From Mangrovimonas aestuarii (lineage in GTDB: Bacteria; Bacteroidota; Bacteroidia; Flavobacteriales; Flavobacteriaceae): 64,000 nt of DNA. Where the stretch lies: the NCBI RefSeq assembly GCF_028767185.1, contig NZ_JARACK010000004.1:186001-250000 (forward strand), read 5' to 3'. Both the position numbers and the translations under genes were made by a program. The first letter of the stretch is position 1. The number at the start of each line of letters is the position of its first letter. Below the pieces are notes generated by a model. That model saw only the letters and a program-made list of their open reading frames with translations, was not told where the DNA came from and made no database searches. This document shows positions 41,908 to 50,586 of this stretch, one piece after another.

Positions 41908-43281
41908 TTATCTTTTTTCGGTAAGCCCCCTGGTTAGCCACCCTCTTCTATTTGCTGTTGCAAGCGCATAAGGAGTAATCCAAAATAAGCCAAAGGTGTA
42001 TAAAATACTATAGGTATAGGCCCAAATAGCTTCCTTTATCTCATATTTGGACGAATAGAAAATCATCGAAAATGTAGAGGTTGCCAGAATACTCACTAAT
42101 GTAGACCCTAAAAACAGTAAGGGATGCGTTAAAACAAATGATAACATGAATATCATAAATGGAATGCTCATCAATATTCTTGAAGACTGGCTTAAAAAAA
42201 GTAGTCTACTTCCAAATTTATTGCCTTCCCTAAAGTTGGTAAATACATATTTAGCCATAGCGATATTTTCTCTGACGTTACTACGTCCCCATCTGATGAA
42301 CATCTTATATAGGTCTTTATATTCTTCGGGTACATTGGTGTAAGCCACGGCATTTTTTTGGAACAAGACATGTTTCCCCTGCTTTAAAATCATGTTGGTC
42401 ATAGCGCGGTCTTCACCTATATCTGATGGTTGCCCCATGAATGTCTGATTGATCCACTCCGGTAGGCAGTTGTGGACAGCAGTTTTTTTATAGGCAGCCA
42501 ATGCTCCCGGCGTACATAGTACAGAATTTAAAGTGCTTTCTGCAGATCGCACAAACTCAAAGCTCATGACAAAGCTTACGTCTAACATTTTTGGAAGTAA
42601 TTCCTTTTTGTTGTTCAAAACCCTAATGTTTCCTGCAACAGCTCCACAGTTTTCATTAGTAACAAAAGGGCTTACCAGATTTCGAAGCGTGTTTGGTTCC
42701 ACTACAGAATCACTGTCTACGGTGACGAAGATGTCTCCAGTTCCCAAATTAAAACCACGGTACAAAGCATGGCGCTTTCCTTGATTTTTAGGTTGTTTGT
42801 AAATATCCAAGCGATCGTCTAATCTTTTTTTAGCATCTATCATCCAATCCCAGGTATCATCTAAGCTTCCGTCGTCTATAGCTATAATCTGCAACTTTTT
42901 TTTGGGGTAATCACTCTTCGATAAACTAATTAAAGTATCCCAAACATGCTTGCCTTCATTGTAGGCAGGCACTATCACTGTGCAGCTTGGTAGCTCTTCA
43001 TCTGTTACAGATTTAATAGGTTTGTACTTGAAATATTTATAAGCAATAAAAATGAAGTAGGCTATTTTAAATATAAACAACAAGGAAGCTATTGTGAGGA
43101 AGGTAGCTATAATAATGTTTTGTCTTCCAGCTTCATTAAGCAGTTCATAATCGCTGTAGAATACCGACAATAAATATATGCCTAACAAGATGAGAATGAA
43201 GGTTCCTATTAGGTAGAGTATGTTATTTGAATTATAGTTAGTGGTCTTTAATTTATTAAGGGTAAGTTTAATGGTCTTCAT
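41908..43281 (-). CDS. Membrane glycosyltransferase family 2 (hyaluronan synthase/NodC-like)
   Basis: The protein of about 457 residues (ATG 43281 preferred, 43296 possible) has two N-terminal membrane segments. The GT-A domain carries the processive motifs SCTVIVPAYNEGKHVWDTL, IAIDDGSLDDTWDWM, VTVDSDSVVEP, DIGEDRAMTNMIL and MFIRWGRSNVREN. Two to four C-terminal membrane segments follow. DDG, DSD, GED and R-W are the signature of beta-glycan synthases such as hyaluronan synthase, NodC and IcaA. It is not part of the sulfotransferase-rich locus and may make a separate extracellular glycan. Partners for export are not obvious next to it. Confidence 0.85.
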   Translation of the reverse strand: MKTIKLTLNKLKTTNYNSNNILYLIGTFILILLGIYLLSVFYSDYELLNEAGRQNIIIATFLTIASLLFIFKIAYFIFIAYKYFKYKPIKSVTDEELPSCTVIVPAYNEGKHVWDTLISLSKSDYPKKKLQIIAIDDGSLDDTWDWMIDAKKRLDDRLDIYKQPKNQGKRHALYRGFNLGTGDIFVTVDSDSVVEPNTLRNLVSPFVTNENCGAVAGNIRVLNNKKELLPKMLDVSFVMSFEFVRSAESTLNSVLCTPGALAAYKKTAVHNCLPEWINQTFMGQPSDIGEDRAMTNMILKQGKHVLFQKNAVAYTNVPEEYKDLYKMFIRWGRSNVRENIAMAKYVFTNFREGNKFGSRLLFLSQSSRILMSIPFMIFMLSFVLTHPLLFLGSTLVSILATSTFSMIFYSSKYEIKEAIWAYTYSILYTFGLFWITPYALATANRRGWLTRGLTEKR

Positions 43282-43296
43282 CTGTCGTTCTATCAT

Positions 43297-43655
43297 TTAG
43301 GTTAACACGTTGGTTTTGTGTTTTCTAGATATACGGTGATAGATTTTGGATGGATTTTTTTTTTGATTATTTTAAGATAAAAGTTTTTAAATCGTAGGAA
43401 AGTGAATGTTAATAATCACATATGTCCGGTAAAGAGCCTAGACCGCTTCGCTGTTAGAAAATAGAATTTAAACAAAAAATTAACTAGCGAACAAACAGTT
43501 TAATATCGCACTAAGATGTGTTTTGATGTTCGTACCTATCGCACTCTCTCATTTTAATATTATAGAAGGGTGCAGTTTAGAAACAAGAGTGAATCTATAG
43601 AGTATATGGACGTTTTTCTATCTGCAGATTTTTTTACGCAGACTAAAATGGTAAA
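43297..43655. other. Gap upstream of the GT2 gene
   Basis: About 360 bases without a gene. The only recognisable item is a short AGACCGCTTCGCTGTTAGA stretch (43439-43457) that resembles other palindromic repeats of the region. Otherwise I see nothing. Confidence 0.4.
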
Positions 43656-43689
43656 AAAAGCCTCAAATAAAAATTTATTTGAGGCTTTT
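43656..43689 (-). terminator. Intrinsic terminator of pnp
   Basis: Arms AAAAGCCTCAAATAAA (43656-43671) and TTTATTTGAGGCTTTT (43674-43689) pair perfectly. It lies 23 bases after the pnp stop codon and could also act on the plus strand. Confidence 0.88.
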
Positions 43690-43711
43690 GAAATATTACG
43701 AATAGAGCATA

Positions 43712-45943
43712 TTACTCATTCTTATCTTCTCTAGGTTTTCTGTCGTCACGACGATTGTCTCTTCGGTGTCCAACTTTTTTTCCGTCTTTGTCATTTCTTG
43801 GCGGTCTTTCCTTGAAGCCTTCAGGCTTAGGAAGGATAGCCTTTCTAGATACCTTTTCACGTTTTGTCTTCGGGTCGAATCCGAAGTATTTCACGTCTAT
43901 TATATCGCCTAAGTTCAATACGTCGGTTACATTGTTAGTACGTTCCCATGCCATTTCGGAGATGTGAAGTAATTGTTCGTTACCAGGTGCATCTGTAAAT
44001 TCAACTACGGCTCCAAAATCAAGAATCTTAACCACCTTAACTTCGTAAATGCTGCCAACTTCAGGTTTGAATAATAAGGAGTCGATTTTTGCTAGAACAG
44101 CATCAATGCCTTCAGACCCAACACCTAAAACTTCTACAATACCTTCTTCTGTCACAGGGTCTTCATTGATAACGATAGTAGTACCTGTTTCTTTTTGCAA
44201 TTCCTGAATAACTTTTCCACCAGGACCAATTAAGGCGCCAATAAACTCATTAGGAATACGTCTTGTAACCATTTTAGGAGCGTGCGGTTTCACATCTGCA
44301 TTTGGTTGAGCGATTGTGTCTGTCAGCTTCTCTAAAATATGTAGACGCCCATCGCGTGCTTGTTTTAGTGCATTCACTAAAATTTCGTATGATAAGCCTT
44401 TTACTTTAATGTCCATTTGACAGGCCGTGATACCGTCTGCAGTACCCGTTACCTTAAAGTCCATATCACCTAAATGATCTTCATCTCCTAAAATATCTGA
44501 CAAGACCGCATATTTGCCAGAATCCGCATCAGAAATTAGTCCCATAGCGATTCCTGAAACAGGTTTTTTAAGCGTAACACCAGCATCCATTAAGGCCATA
44601 GTACCAGAACAAACTGTTGCCATTGAAGACGATCCGTTGGATTCCAATACTTCAGAAACGACTCTTACAGTATAAGGGAAATCGTCCGGTATCATACCTT
44701 TTAAGGCACGTTGTGCTAAGTTTCCGTGTCCTACTTCACGACGTGATGTACCACGAATTGGTCGTGCTTCACCTGTTGAAAAAGGAGGGAAGTTATAGTG
44801 TAAATAGAAACGCTCTTCTCCTTCAAAAGAAGGCATATCGATTTGATTAGCTTCACGAGAAGTTCCTAATGTTACTGTCGCCAATGCTTGGGTTTCCCCG
44901 CGGGTAAAGATAGCAGAGCCGTGTGTAGATGGCAGGTAATCTACCTCACACCAAATCGGTCTAATTTCGTCGGTCTTACGTCCGTCTAAGCGCAACCCTT
45001 CGTTTAAGGTTAAATCGCGTACCGCTGCTTTTTCGGCTTTGCTGTAATATTTAGAGATTAACCCGCCCAGGTCTTCTAGTTCTTCTTCAGAGAAGGTTGC
45101 GATAATTTCCTCTTTAATTTCAGCAAATGCAGCGCCGCGTTCGTGTTTTGAAGAGCCTGATTTTGCAACGGCATACACTTTATCGTAGGCCATATCGTGA
45201 ATTTTTTGAGCTAAATCAGCATCTTCGCGTTCTGGCTCATATTCACGGGTTTCTTTTTTTCCAAAAGCTTCAGCCAATCTTAACTGAGCAGCACATTGTA
45301 CTTTTATAGCTTCGTGTGCAAACTTGATGGCTTCGGTCATTTCTTCTTCAGAAATCTCATCCATTTCACCTTCTACCATCATAACCGAGTCTGCAGATGC
45401 TCCAATCATCATATCGATGTCTGATTCTTCTAATTGGGCACGAGTAGGGTTGATGATAAACTCTCCATTAATACGACCAACTCTGGCTTCAGAAATGGCA
45501 CATTCAAAAGGGAAGTCTGATAGCTGAATAGCCGCAGAAGCTGCTAATCCAGCCATTGCATCTGGCATCACATCTTCGTCATGCGACATTAATTGAATCA
45601 TCACCTGGGTTTCACTATGATAATCTTTTGGGAATAATGGACGCAAAACTCGGTCTACAAGACGCATCGTTAATACTTCTCCATCGCTTGGTCTTGCTTC
45701 TCTTTTGAAGAACCCACCCGGGTAACGTCCTGCGGCAGCAAATTTCTCACGGTAATCTACCGTTAATGGTAAGAAATCAACATCACTTTGTTTATAGTTG
45801 GAAACGACTGTACATAATAACATACATTTTCCTGATTGTACTACAACCGAGCCGTGTGCCTGTTTGGCCAATTTACCGGTTTCGATGGAAATTTGTCTAC
45901 CATCACCAAGGTCGATGACCTCTTTAAAAACTTGTGGAATCAT
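43712..45943 (-). CDS. pnp: Polyribonucleotide nucleotidyltransferase (PNPase)
   Basis: The 743-residue protein has two RNase PH-like cores. The first begins [19 protein letters not shown]; the second carries [17 protein letters not shown] and [22 protein letters not shown] domain follows ([20 protein letters not shown]), then an S1 domain ([15 protein letters not shown]) and a basic, charged tail. It degrades RNA from the 3' end using phosphate, and with the degradation machinery matures and turns over mRNA. Its gene follows rpsO on the same strand with an rpsO terminator between, the classical rpsO-pnp arrangement. Confidence 0.98.
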   Translation of the reverse strand: MIPQVFKEVIDLGDGRQISIETGKLAKQAHGSVVVQSGKCMLLCTVVSNYKQSDVDFLPLTVDYREKFAAAGRYPGGFFKREARPSDGEVLTMRLVDRVLRPLFPKDYHSETQVMIQLMSHDEDVMPDAMAGLAASAAIQLSDFPFECAISEARVGRINGEFIINPTRAQLEESDIDMMIGASADSVMMVEGEMDEISEEEMTEAIKFAHEAIKVQCAAQLRLAEAFGKKETREYEPEREDADLAQKIHDMAYDKVYAVAKSGSSKHERGAAFAEIKEEIIATFSEEELEDLGGLISKYYSKAEKAAVRDLTLNEGLRLDGRKTDEIRPIWCEVDYLPSTHGSAIFTRGETQALATVTLGTSREANQIDMPSFEGEERFYLHYNFPPFSTGEARPIRGTSRREVGHGNLAQRALKGMIPDDFPYTVRVVSEVLESNGSSSMATVCSGTMALMDAGVTLKKPVSGIAMGLISDADSGKYAVLSDILGDEDHLGDMDFKVTGTADGITACQMDIKVKGLSYEILVNALKQARDGRLHILEKLTDTIAQPNADVKPHAPKMVTRRIPNEFIGALIGPGGKVIQELQKETGTTIVINEDPVTEEGIVEVLGVGSEGIDAVLAKIDSLLFKPEVGSIYEVKVVKILDFGAVVEFTDAPGNEQLLHISEMAWERTNNVTDVLNLGDIIDVKYFGFDPKTKREKVSRKAILPKPEGFKERPPRNDKDGKKVGHRRDNRRDDRKPREDKNE

Positions 45944-46117
45944 AAATTTTTTGTTCTAATTAAACATTGGTTTCCGTCTTACCAGACGGACAGGGTTGTG
46001 TTGTTGTGTAGTTGTTGTTTTGTACCAATGAAAAACTATGGAAAGCTCTTTTTTTTGTATAGATAGTTGTTAGTTGGTTAGTTCAGTGAAAAGTAGTGAT
46101 TTTGTAGCGTTAAAACA

Positions 46118-46146
46118 AAAAACCACGCCAAAAGGCGTGGTTTTTC
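46118..46146 (-). terminator. Intrinsic terminator of rpsO
   Basis: Perfect 12-base arms AAAAACCACGCC (46118-46129) and GGCGTGGTTTTT (46134-46145) with an AAAA loop. It lies just after the rpsO stop and before pnp, so pnp probably depends on read-through or its own promoter. Confidence 0.9.
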
Positions 46147-46152
46147 TTGAGA

Positions 46153-46422
46153 TTATTTTCTCAATCCTAATTCTTTTACAATTGCACGGTATCTCATGAT
46201 ATCCTTTTTCATAAGGTAATCAAGTAAAGAACGACGCTTACCTACCAATTTTACCAATGAACGCTCAGTGTTGAAATCCTTACGGTTTTTCTTTAAGTGC
46301 CCAGTCAGGTGATTGATACGGTGAGTGAATAATGCAATTTGTCCTTCAGCAGACCCGGTATCGTTTTTTCCTTTTCCGTGTTTTGCGAAGATTTCTTCTT
46401 TAACCTCTTTAGTTAAATACAT
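46153..46422 (-). CDS. rpsO: 30S ribosomal protein S15
   Basis: The 89-residue protein has the S15 core GSAEGQIALFTHRINHLTGH, then HLKKNRKDFNTERSLVKLVG and KRRSLLDYLMKKD, at the standard length of 89 residues. It binds the central domain of 16S rRNA early in small-subunit assembly. It is followed by an intrinsic terminator and pnp. A -7 box (TATATTTG on the minus strand) at 46476-46483 would give a leader of about 50 bases. Confidence 0.98.
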   Translation of the reverse strand: MYLTKEVKEEIFAKHGKGKNDTGSAEGQIALFTHRINHLTGHLKKNRKDFNTERSLVKLVGKRRSLLDYLMKKDIMRYRAIVKELGLRK

Positions 46423-46475
46423 GCCAATATTGTTTTAATGATTTTTATGTATTTGAAAGTCTTTCTTTCAAGCGG

Positions 46476-46483
46476 CAAATATA
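46476..46483 (-). promoter_or_regulatory. -7 box of rpsO
   Basis: On the minus strand the sequence is TATATTTG, an exact TAnnTTTG match, 53 bases upstream of the rpsO start. The -33 element is not clear. Confidence 0.55.
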
Positions 46484-46967
46484 GTGATTTTTGGTTACTT
46501 AGTATTTGGTTGTTTGATTTATTATGTTTTTTGCCATAAGCCGTTTTATTGTAAAGTTGTTAAGGTATAAAATTGTTAAGTTGAGATTAGTGAAAAGTTG
46601 AATGGTTGATTTGAGACATTATTTAATTCATCTGTTCTTTTAAAGAGGGACTGCTTTTTATTTTTGATGCTGGTTATAATATCAGCTGAAGGGATTTGTT
46701 AAGGAAGACGATTAGTTGTAAAGTTGGTAAGTTTTTATTGTTGAGTTTATGGTTTATATAAAAAATGTCATTTTCCCCAACCCTAAAGGGAGTGACATTT
46801 TTTTATTGTTGAATAGGTGGGATATTGATATATGCAATAAGCTTTTTTAATGTAAAGTTGTTAAGGTGTAAAATTTTTAAGATGTGATTGTTGGGTTGTA
46901 AATAGAATGATTAAGGGTGTATGGCTCTACAATTCAGGTGTGCAATTTTTGTCGAAAGTTTTCGTTG
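46484..46967. repeat. Repeat-bearing gap upstream of rpsO
   Basis: No gene. It holds GTAAAGTTGTTAAGGTATAA-type degenerate stretches (46550-46585 and 46850-46885) and one family 1 hairpin (46761-46802). Confidence 0.55.
46761..46802 (+). repeat. Long-loop hairpin repeat, family 1, copy f
   Basis: Arms AAAAATGTCA (46761-46770) and TGACATTTTT (46793-46802) pair perfectly. The outermost pair is A-T where other copies have C-G. The core is TTTTCCCCAACCCTAAAGGG. Confidence 0.75.
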
Positions 46968-46975
46968 TATATTTG
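46968..46975 (+). promoter_or_regulatory. -7 box of the lipoprotein gene, inside a small inverted repeat
   Basis: TATATTTG at 46968-46975 lies 25 bases before ATG 47000. A 7-base inverted repeat, TGTGCAA (46939-46945) and TTGCACA (46973-46979), brackets the promoter and could bind a repressor. Confidence 0.5.
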
Positions 46976-46999
46976 CACAAAACTTAAAACCCCCAAAGA

Positions 47000-47848
47000 A
47001 TGAAAAAAAATCTATTTAAAGCAAGTATGGTTTCAGCTATATTCGCTTTTTCGCTAGCTTTTACTGGCTGTAGTAAGGAAGACACTTTATCCGAACAAAA
47101 TCAGAATCAAGAGCAGAACATGGTCGAGGTAGTTTTGGCTGCGCAGATGGATCAAATAACTACGAGTATTGAAGACTTGATTATTGAAACCTACCAGAAT
47201 CAAGAAAGTGAAACTTCCAGGCAAAACACAGAAAACCAGGTAATGAACTCAGATTGCATGTCAATTTCTGCAGTTATCCAAGCGGGGTTCAAACAGGTGA
47301 CCATTGATTTTGGAAATGAAGGGTGTTCTATAAATGGATATGTTTATAAAGGAAAGATAATCATGACCTACGATCCAGACCTTGAGGCCATGGAAGACAG
47401 TATAAATTATACCCTCGAGGACTTTTACTTTGATGGGATTAACATTGATGGGAGTAGCAATATTTTAAGGCAATTATCCAATGAAAATGGTAATCCTCAA
47501 TTTACACATACTGTAGATTTAACGGTAAGTTGGCCAAATGGTATGCAAGCCACACGTGATGGACAGGTTGTAAGAGAATGGGTGGAAGGTTTTGCAAGTG
47601 GTAGTTTTCAAGACAATGTATTTGAAGTTACTGGTTACTGGGATGCAAACTTCGTAAATGGAAATTCGCATACTTATGAAGTGCTTACTCCTCTTAGGAG
47701 AGAAGCTACTTGTTGGTACTTTGTGAGTGGAACACTTGATGTAGAACGCCCAAATTTTGGAGGTGTACTTGATTATGGAAGCGGAGAATGTGATAATCAA
47801 GCAGTTTTTACCTTAAACAGTGGTGTTGACGTTAATGTAACTTTGTAA
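47000..47848 (+). CDS. Putative lipoprotein, function unknown
   Basis: The 282-residue protein has a lipoprotein signal peptide ending AFSLAFTGCSK, with the cysteine at residue 24. A glutamine- and asparagine-rich linker (residues about 30-40) and a helical segment follow. The C-terminal half is built of beta strands, such as KIIMTYDPDLEAM, FYFDGINIDGSSNI and RDGQVVREWVEGFASGSF. I do not recognise a family. The strand-rich part with repeated edge strands suggests a lipocalin- or barrel-like surface lipoprotein. It is a single-gene unit, with a promoter in front and a strong terminator behind. Confidence 0.75.
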   Translation: MKKNLFKASMVSAIFAFSLAFTGCSKEDTLSEQNQNQEQNMVEVVLAAQMDQITTSIEDLIIETYQNQESETSRQNTENQVMNSDCMSISAVIQAGFKQVTIDFGNEGCSINGYVYKGKIIMTYDPDLEAMEDSINYTLEDFYFDGINIDGSSNILRQLSNENGNPQFTHTVDLTVSWPNGMQATRDGQVVREWVEGFASGSFQDNVFEVTGYWDANFVNGNSHTYEVLTPLRREATCWYFVSGTLDVERPNFGGVLDYGSGECDNQAVFTLNSGVDVNVTL

Positions 47849-47871
47849 AAGTTAACCTTTAAATTGAGTTG

Positions 47872-47914
47872 AAAACAAAAAGGGTGTTCGTATATGGAAC
47901 ACCCTTTTTGTTTT
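47872..47914. terminator. Bidirectional terminator between the lipoprotein and the PNGase F-like gene
   Basis: Perfect 18-base arms (47872-47889 and 47897-47914; core AAAAAGGGTGTTC / GAACACCCTTTTT) with a 7-base loop lie between two convergent genes. A-rich and T-rich ends suit both directions. Confidence 0.9.
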
Positions 47915-47925
47915 TAAAAATTATT

Positions 47926-50442
47926 TTATTCTATTACCAATCTTTTGGTTTGAATAACTTTAGATCCGTTTTTCAAACTTACTAAATAAACTCCAGCTTT
48001 TCCTGATAGATCCATTTGAATGGACGATTCACCTTGGTATACTGCCTTACTCATTATGTGTCTTCCAAGTAAATCATGGATTTCAATATTGTCTACTTTT
48101 GATTGAGGCTGAAAGTCAACAAAGAATTTTCCACCAGAAGGGTTCGGATATAAATGCATGTTGTTTGAGAATCCTATGTGCTCTTCAATGCTTAAATTAT
48201 TTTCGGCAGGTAAGTTTGCATAAGAAATTAAATAGGAATTTACAATCAAGTGAGGGTTGAAGCCTTCATTGCAATTGTCGCAAGTTACTCCTGTTATACA
48301 GTCTGGGTTGTTTGGATGACAATAGTCGTTGTAGGATTCATCGAATACATAATCTAAATCGATACTGTTGCTATTAATAAAAGCAGTCATATCAAAATCG
48401 AAATACTGTGCAATGGTTCCTGGGCACCATCCAGCTCTATTGTATTGCCAAGTTCCAGCTTGTGGGCTGCAGTTATCTGGGTTAGGGTTACAAATAACCC
48501 AATTGTTTTGAGTGAAGGTTTGTTGTCCATTTACCCAAATATGGTGGGTATTATTGCTAAATTCTGCTGCGTTGCTTGTGTTCATGGCTCCCCATCCATG
48601 TCCAGTAGATACTAGTTTTATTTTTGCGGTTTGAGTGCCTTCAGAAAACGTTAGGTTGAAATCTTCTGTAGGTTGTAAGTTGGCCATATCTCCGAACTGA
48701 TAGGTTTGGTTCCAAAGCTTTTTTACTGTACTGTAAGGGTAGTTAGGAGTGCCAGCTTGGTAATTTAACTGAAGCGTATATAAAAAGCCATTACCTGTAG
48801 TTCCCAGGTTTACCCTGAATTTTGTTCGTCCGCTTAACAGAGACATGAAATCGGTAAGGTCTATTTGGTGCTGGCAGCTAACACCATATGGGGTAATATA
48901 TCTAATGATATTGTACCATTCACCATCTTTTCCTAAAACTTCAATTGAGGAAACTCTATCCCAAGGGTCGCACCCTCCATTGGGGCAATCAATAAATAAG
49001 GTAGCGGTAATTTGGTTAAAAGCACCAGTATAACTTGGTAAATCTGTTTCTACGGTTACAGATGGTACATCTGCATACACCCAAACATCGTCTGTAGCCA
49101 ATACAGTTTGTGTTGTAGCGTTTTGGTTTAAGTTAAAAGTAGTGGTTTGATTCCCTGCAGCCCCAAAATTGTTAGTTGATGTAACAACTAAATTATGGCT
49201 TCCCCATGATGTAGGAGTCCACCAGCCTGTATAGTGGCCATTTCCATAATTTGTTAATTCAACATTTTCACCGTCAACTGAAGCAGATACACTTTCTATG
49301 GAGAATACATCTGTGTATTCAATACCTACTTTAAATGCAATTTGAATGGGAGTTAAGGAAGAGGCATATGCTGTTCCTGCTAATGGATGTAACGTTTCTG
49401 TTTGGGCTAAATTTAAGTTAGGGTCTACAACCGGAAAGGTCACAAATACATCGGGAGCTGGCAGATAATTTTCATCTCCTGATTGGCTAGCCTTAACCGT
49501 TACCTCACCAGCTAAACCAGTTAGAGTTACAATATTTCCATTAACAGTGGCAGGGCCTGAAATAATCTCGTAGCTAATGGGCAAGTTAGAGTTAACTGTT
49601 GCCTGAAGCGAAAAAGGATCATCTGTTGTAATTTTTGTTCCAACAAGAGGAAAGTCGATGGCTTGAAAATTACTATCCAAAATTCCACTGAAGTTTGAAG
49701 TGCTTCCTGTTAAGGCAAAGTTGTTTAAATCGGCATTCTTGTTAGCGGTGTTACTAAAATCCAATAATTGGGAAATACCGCTGTTGTTACCATCGGGTGT
49801 ACCTTGGTTAAACTTATAATAAAGTTCTAGATTCGCTTCGTCTCCATTGAGTTCGTTGTTCATCATATTTTGGATTTCCGATTGCGTTAAAGCCTTACTC
49901 CACAATGAAACTTCGTCTGATCTTCCTTGAAGCAGAAAATTATACCCAGCTAAAATACACTTACCAATAGTGAAGGGTCTGTTTGTAGATGAAAAGGTAC
50001 CAGAAGCTGTACTACTACCAATAGAAACTCCGTTAAGGAATATCTCTACTGTATTTTGGTTAAATACCCAAGCAAAATGTTGCCATTGTCCTGCCTGAAT
50101 GATGCCCTCAGCGGTAGTAACTTGATGTAGCCCAGTGGTAGTTACCAATCTACATTGAAGTTTACCGTTACCTAATTGAATGAGGTACATTTCTCCACTA
50201 CCCGTTCCCCCACCGCGAATACTCATCATGCCTTGACCGTAGCCTAGGACATCTGAGTAAAACCAGCCAGCCATGGAAATAGTATTATTGCCATTTACAA
50301 ACTGGGCACCATTAGGTAATGAAACATAATCGTCTACACCATCGAAATGCAAATATTGATTTGATTGAGAAAACCCTAAAAGCGTTGTAAGCGATAGGGT
50401 TACTAGTATTAGTACTCTTTTTTTGATATGAATATTTTTCAT
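47926..50442 (-). CDS. Secreted LamG / PNGase F-like protein with T9SS type A sorting domain
   Basis: The 838-residue protein (ATG 50442 gives signal peptide MKNIHIKKRVLILV...LGFSQ; a longer frame upstream adds no signal) has a LamG-like lectin domain (about residues 25-190). An Ig-like region and a PNGase F-like module (about 445-745) follow, then a T9SS type A sorting domain (LYPNPSGGKFFVDF to the end). The PNGase part shows CPNGGCDPWDRV, WYNIIRYITPYGV, STGHGWG, AAEF and NRAGWCPG. These match blocks I recall from the Elizabethkingia enzyme, including the equivalents of Asp60, Glu206 and Arg248. Residues matching Glu118 and Trp120 appear replaced. It probably removes glycans from glycoproteins outside the cell, perhaps with altered specificity. 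Confidence 0.82.
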   Translation of the reverse strand: MKNIHIKKRVLILVTLSLTTLLGFSQSNQYLHFDGVDDYVSLPNGAQFVNGNNTISMAGWFYSDVLGYGQGMMSIRGGGTGSGEMYLIQLGNGKLQCRLVTTTGLHQVTTAEGIIQAGQWQHFAWVFNQNTVEIFLNGVSIGSSTASGTFSSTNRPFTIGKCILAGYNFLLQGRSDEVSLWSKALTQSEIQNMMNNELNGDEANLELYYKFNQGTPDGNNSGISQLLDFSNTANKNADLNNFALTGSTSNFSGILDSNFQAIDFPLVGTKITTDDPFSLQATVNSNLPISYEIISGPATVNGNIVTLTGLAGEVTVKASQSGDENYLPAPDVFVTFPVVDPNLNLAQTETLHPLAGTAYASSLTPIQIAFKVGIEYTDVFSIESVSASVDGENVELTNYGNGHYTGWWTPTSWGSHNLVVTSTNNFGAAGNQTTTFNLNQNATTQTVLATDDVWVYADVPSVTVETDLPSYTGAFNQITATLFIDCPNGGCDPWDRVSSIEVLGKDGEWYNIIRYITPYGVSCQHQIDLTDFMSLLSGRTKFRVNLGTTGNGFLYTLQLNYQAGTPNYPYSTVKKLWNQTYQFGDMANLQPTEDFNLTFSEGTQTAKIKLVSTGHGWGAMNTSNAAEFSNNTHHIWVNGQQTFTQNNWVICNPNPDNCSPQAGTWQYNRAGWCPGTIAQYFDFDMTAFINSNSIDLDYVFDESYNDYCHPNNPDCITGVTCDNCNEGFNPHLIVNSYLISYANLPAENNLSIEEHIGFSNNMHLYPNPSGGKFFVDFQPQSKVDNIEIHDLLGRHIMSKAVYQGESSIQMDLSGKAGVYLVSLKNGSKVIQTKRLVIE

Positions 50443-50480
50443 ATTGTTTTGGTTATGGTTTTTGTTATTAAAAAAGAGAC

Positions 50481-50488
50481 CAAATATA
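50481..50488 (-). promoter_or_regulatory. -7 box of the PNGase F-like gene
   Basis: TATATTTG on the minus strand, 39 bases before ATG 50442. Its position inside the longer reading frame supports the shorter start. No clear -33 element. Confidence 0.5.
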
Positions 50489-50536
50489 GATTGTCCAATA
50501 CACTCTAGGATTTTGTTAACTGTTGTTAACAACAAA

Positions 50537-50563
50537 AAAAGGGAGTCTTGTGGACTCCCTTTT
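50537..50563 (-). terminator. Intrinsic terminator of accD
   Basis: Arms AAAAGGGAGTC (50537-50547) and GACTCCCTTTT (50553-50563) with loop TTGTG lie 24 bases after the accD stop. Confidence 0.85.
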
Positions 50564-50586
50564 GATAATTTTTTAAGTAATACTGC

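Noticed and set aside
29378-46802. Family 1 hairpins as ordinary intrinsic terminators
   Set aside because: Their loops are over 20 bases, several lie far from any gene end, and the genes nearby already have compact terminators with T-tracts. Only the copy at 46761 ends in a T-run.
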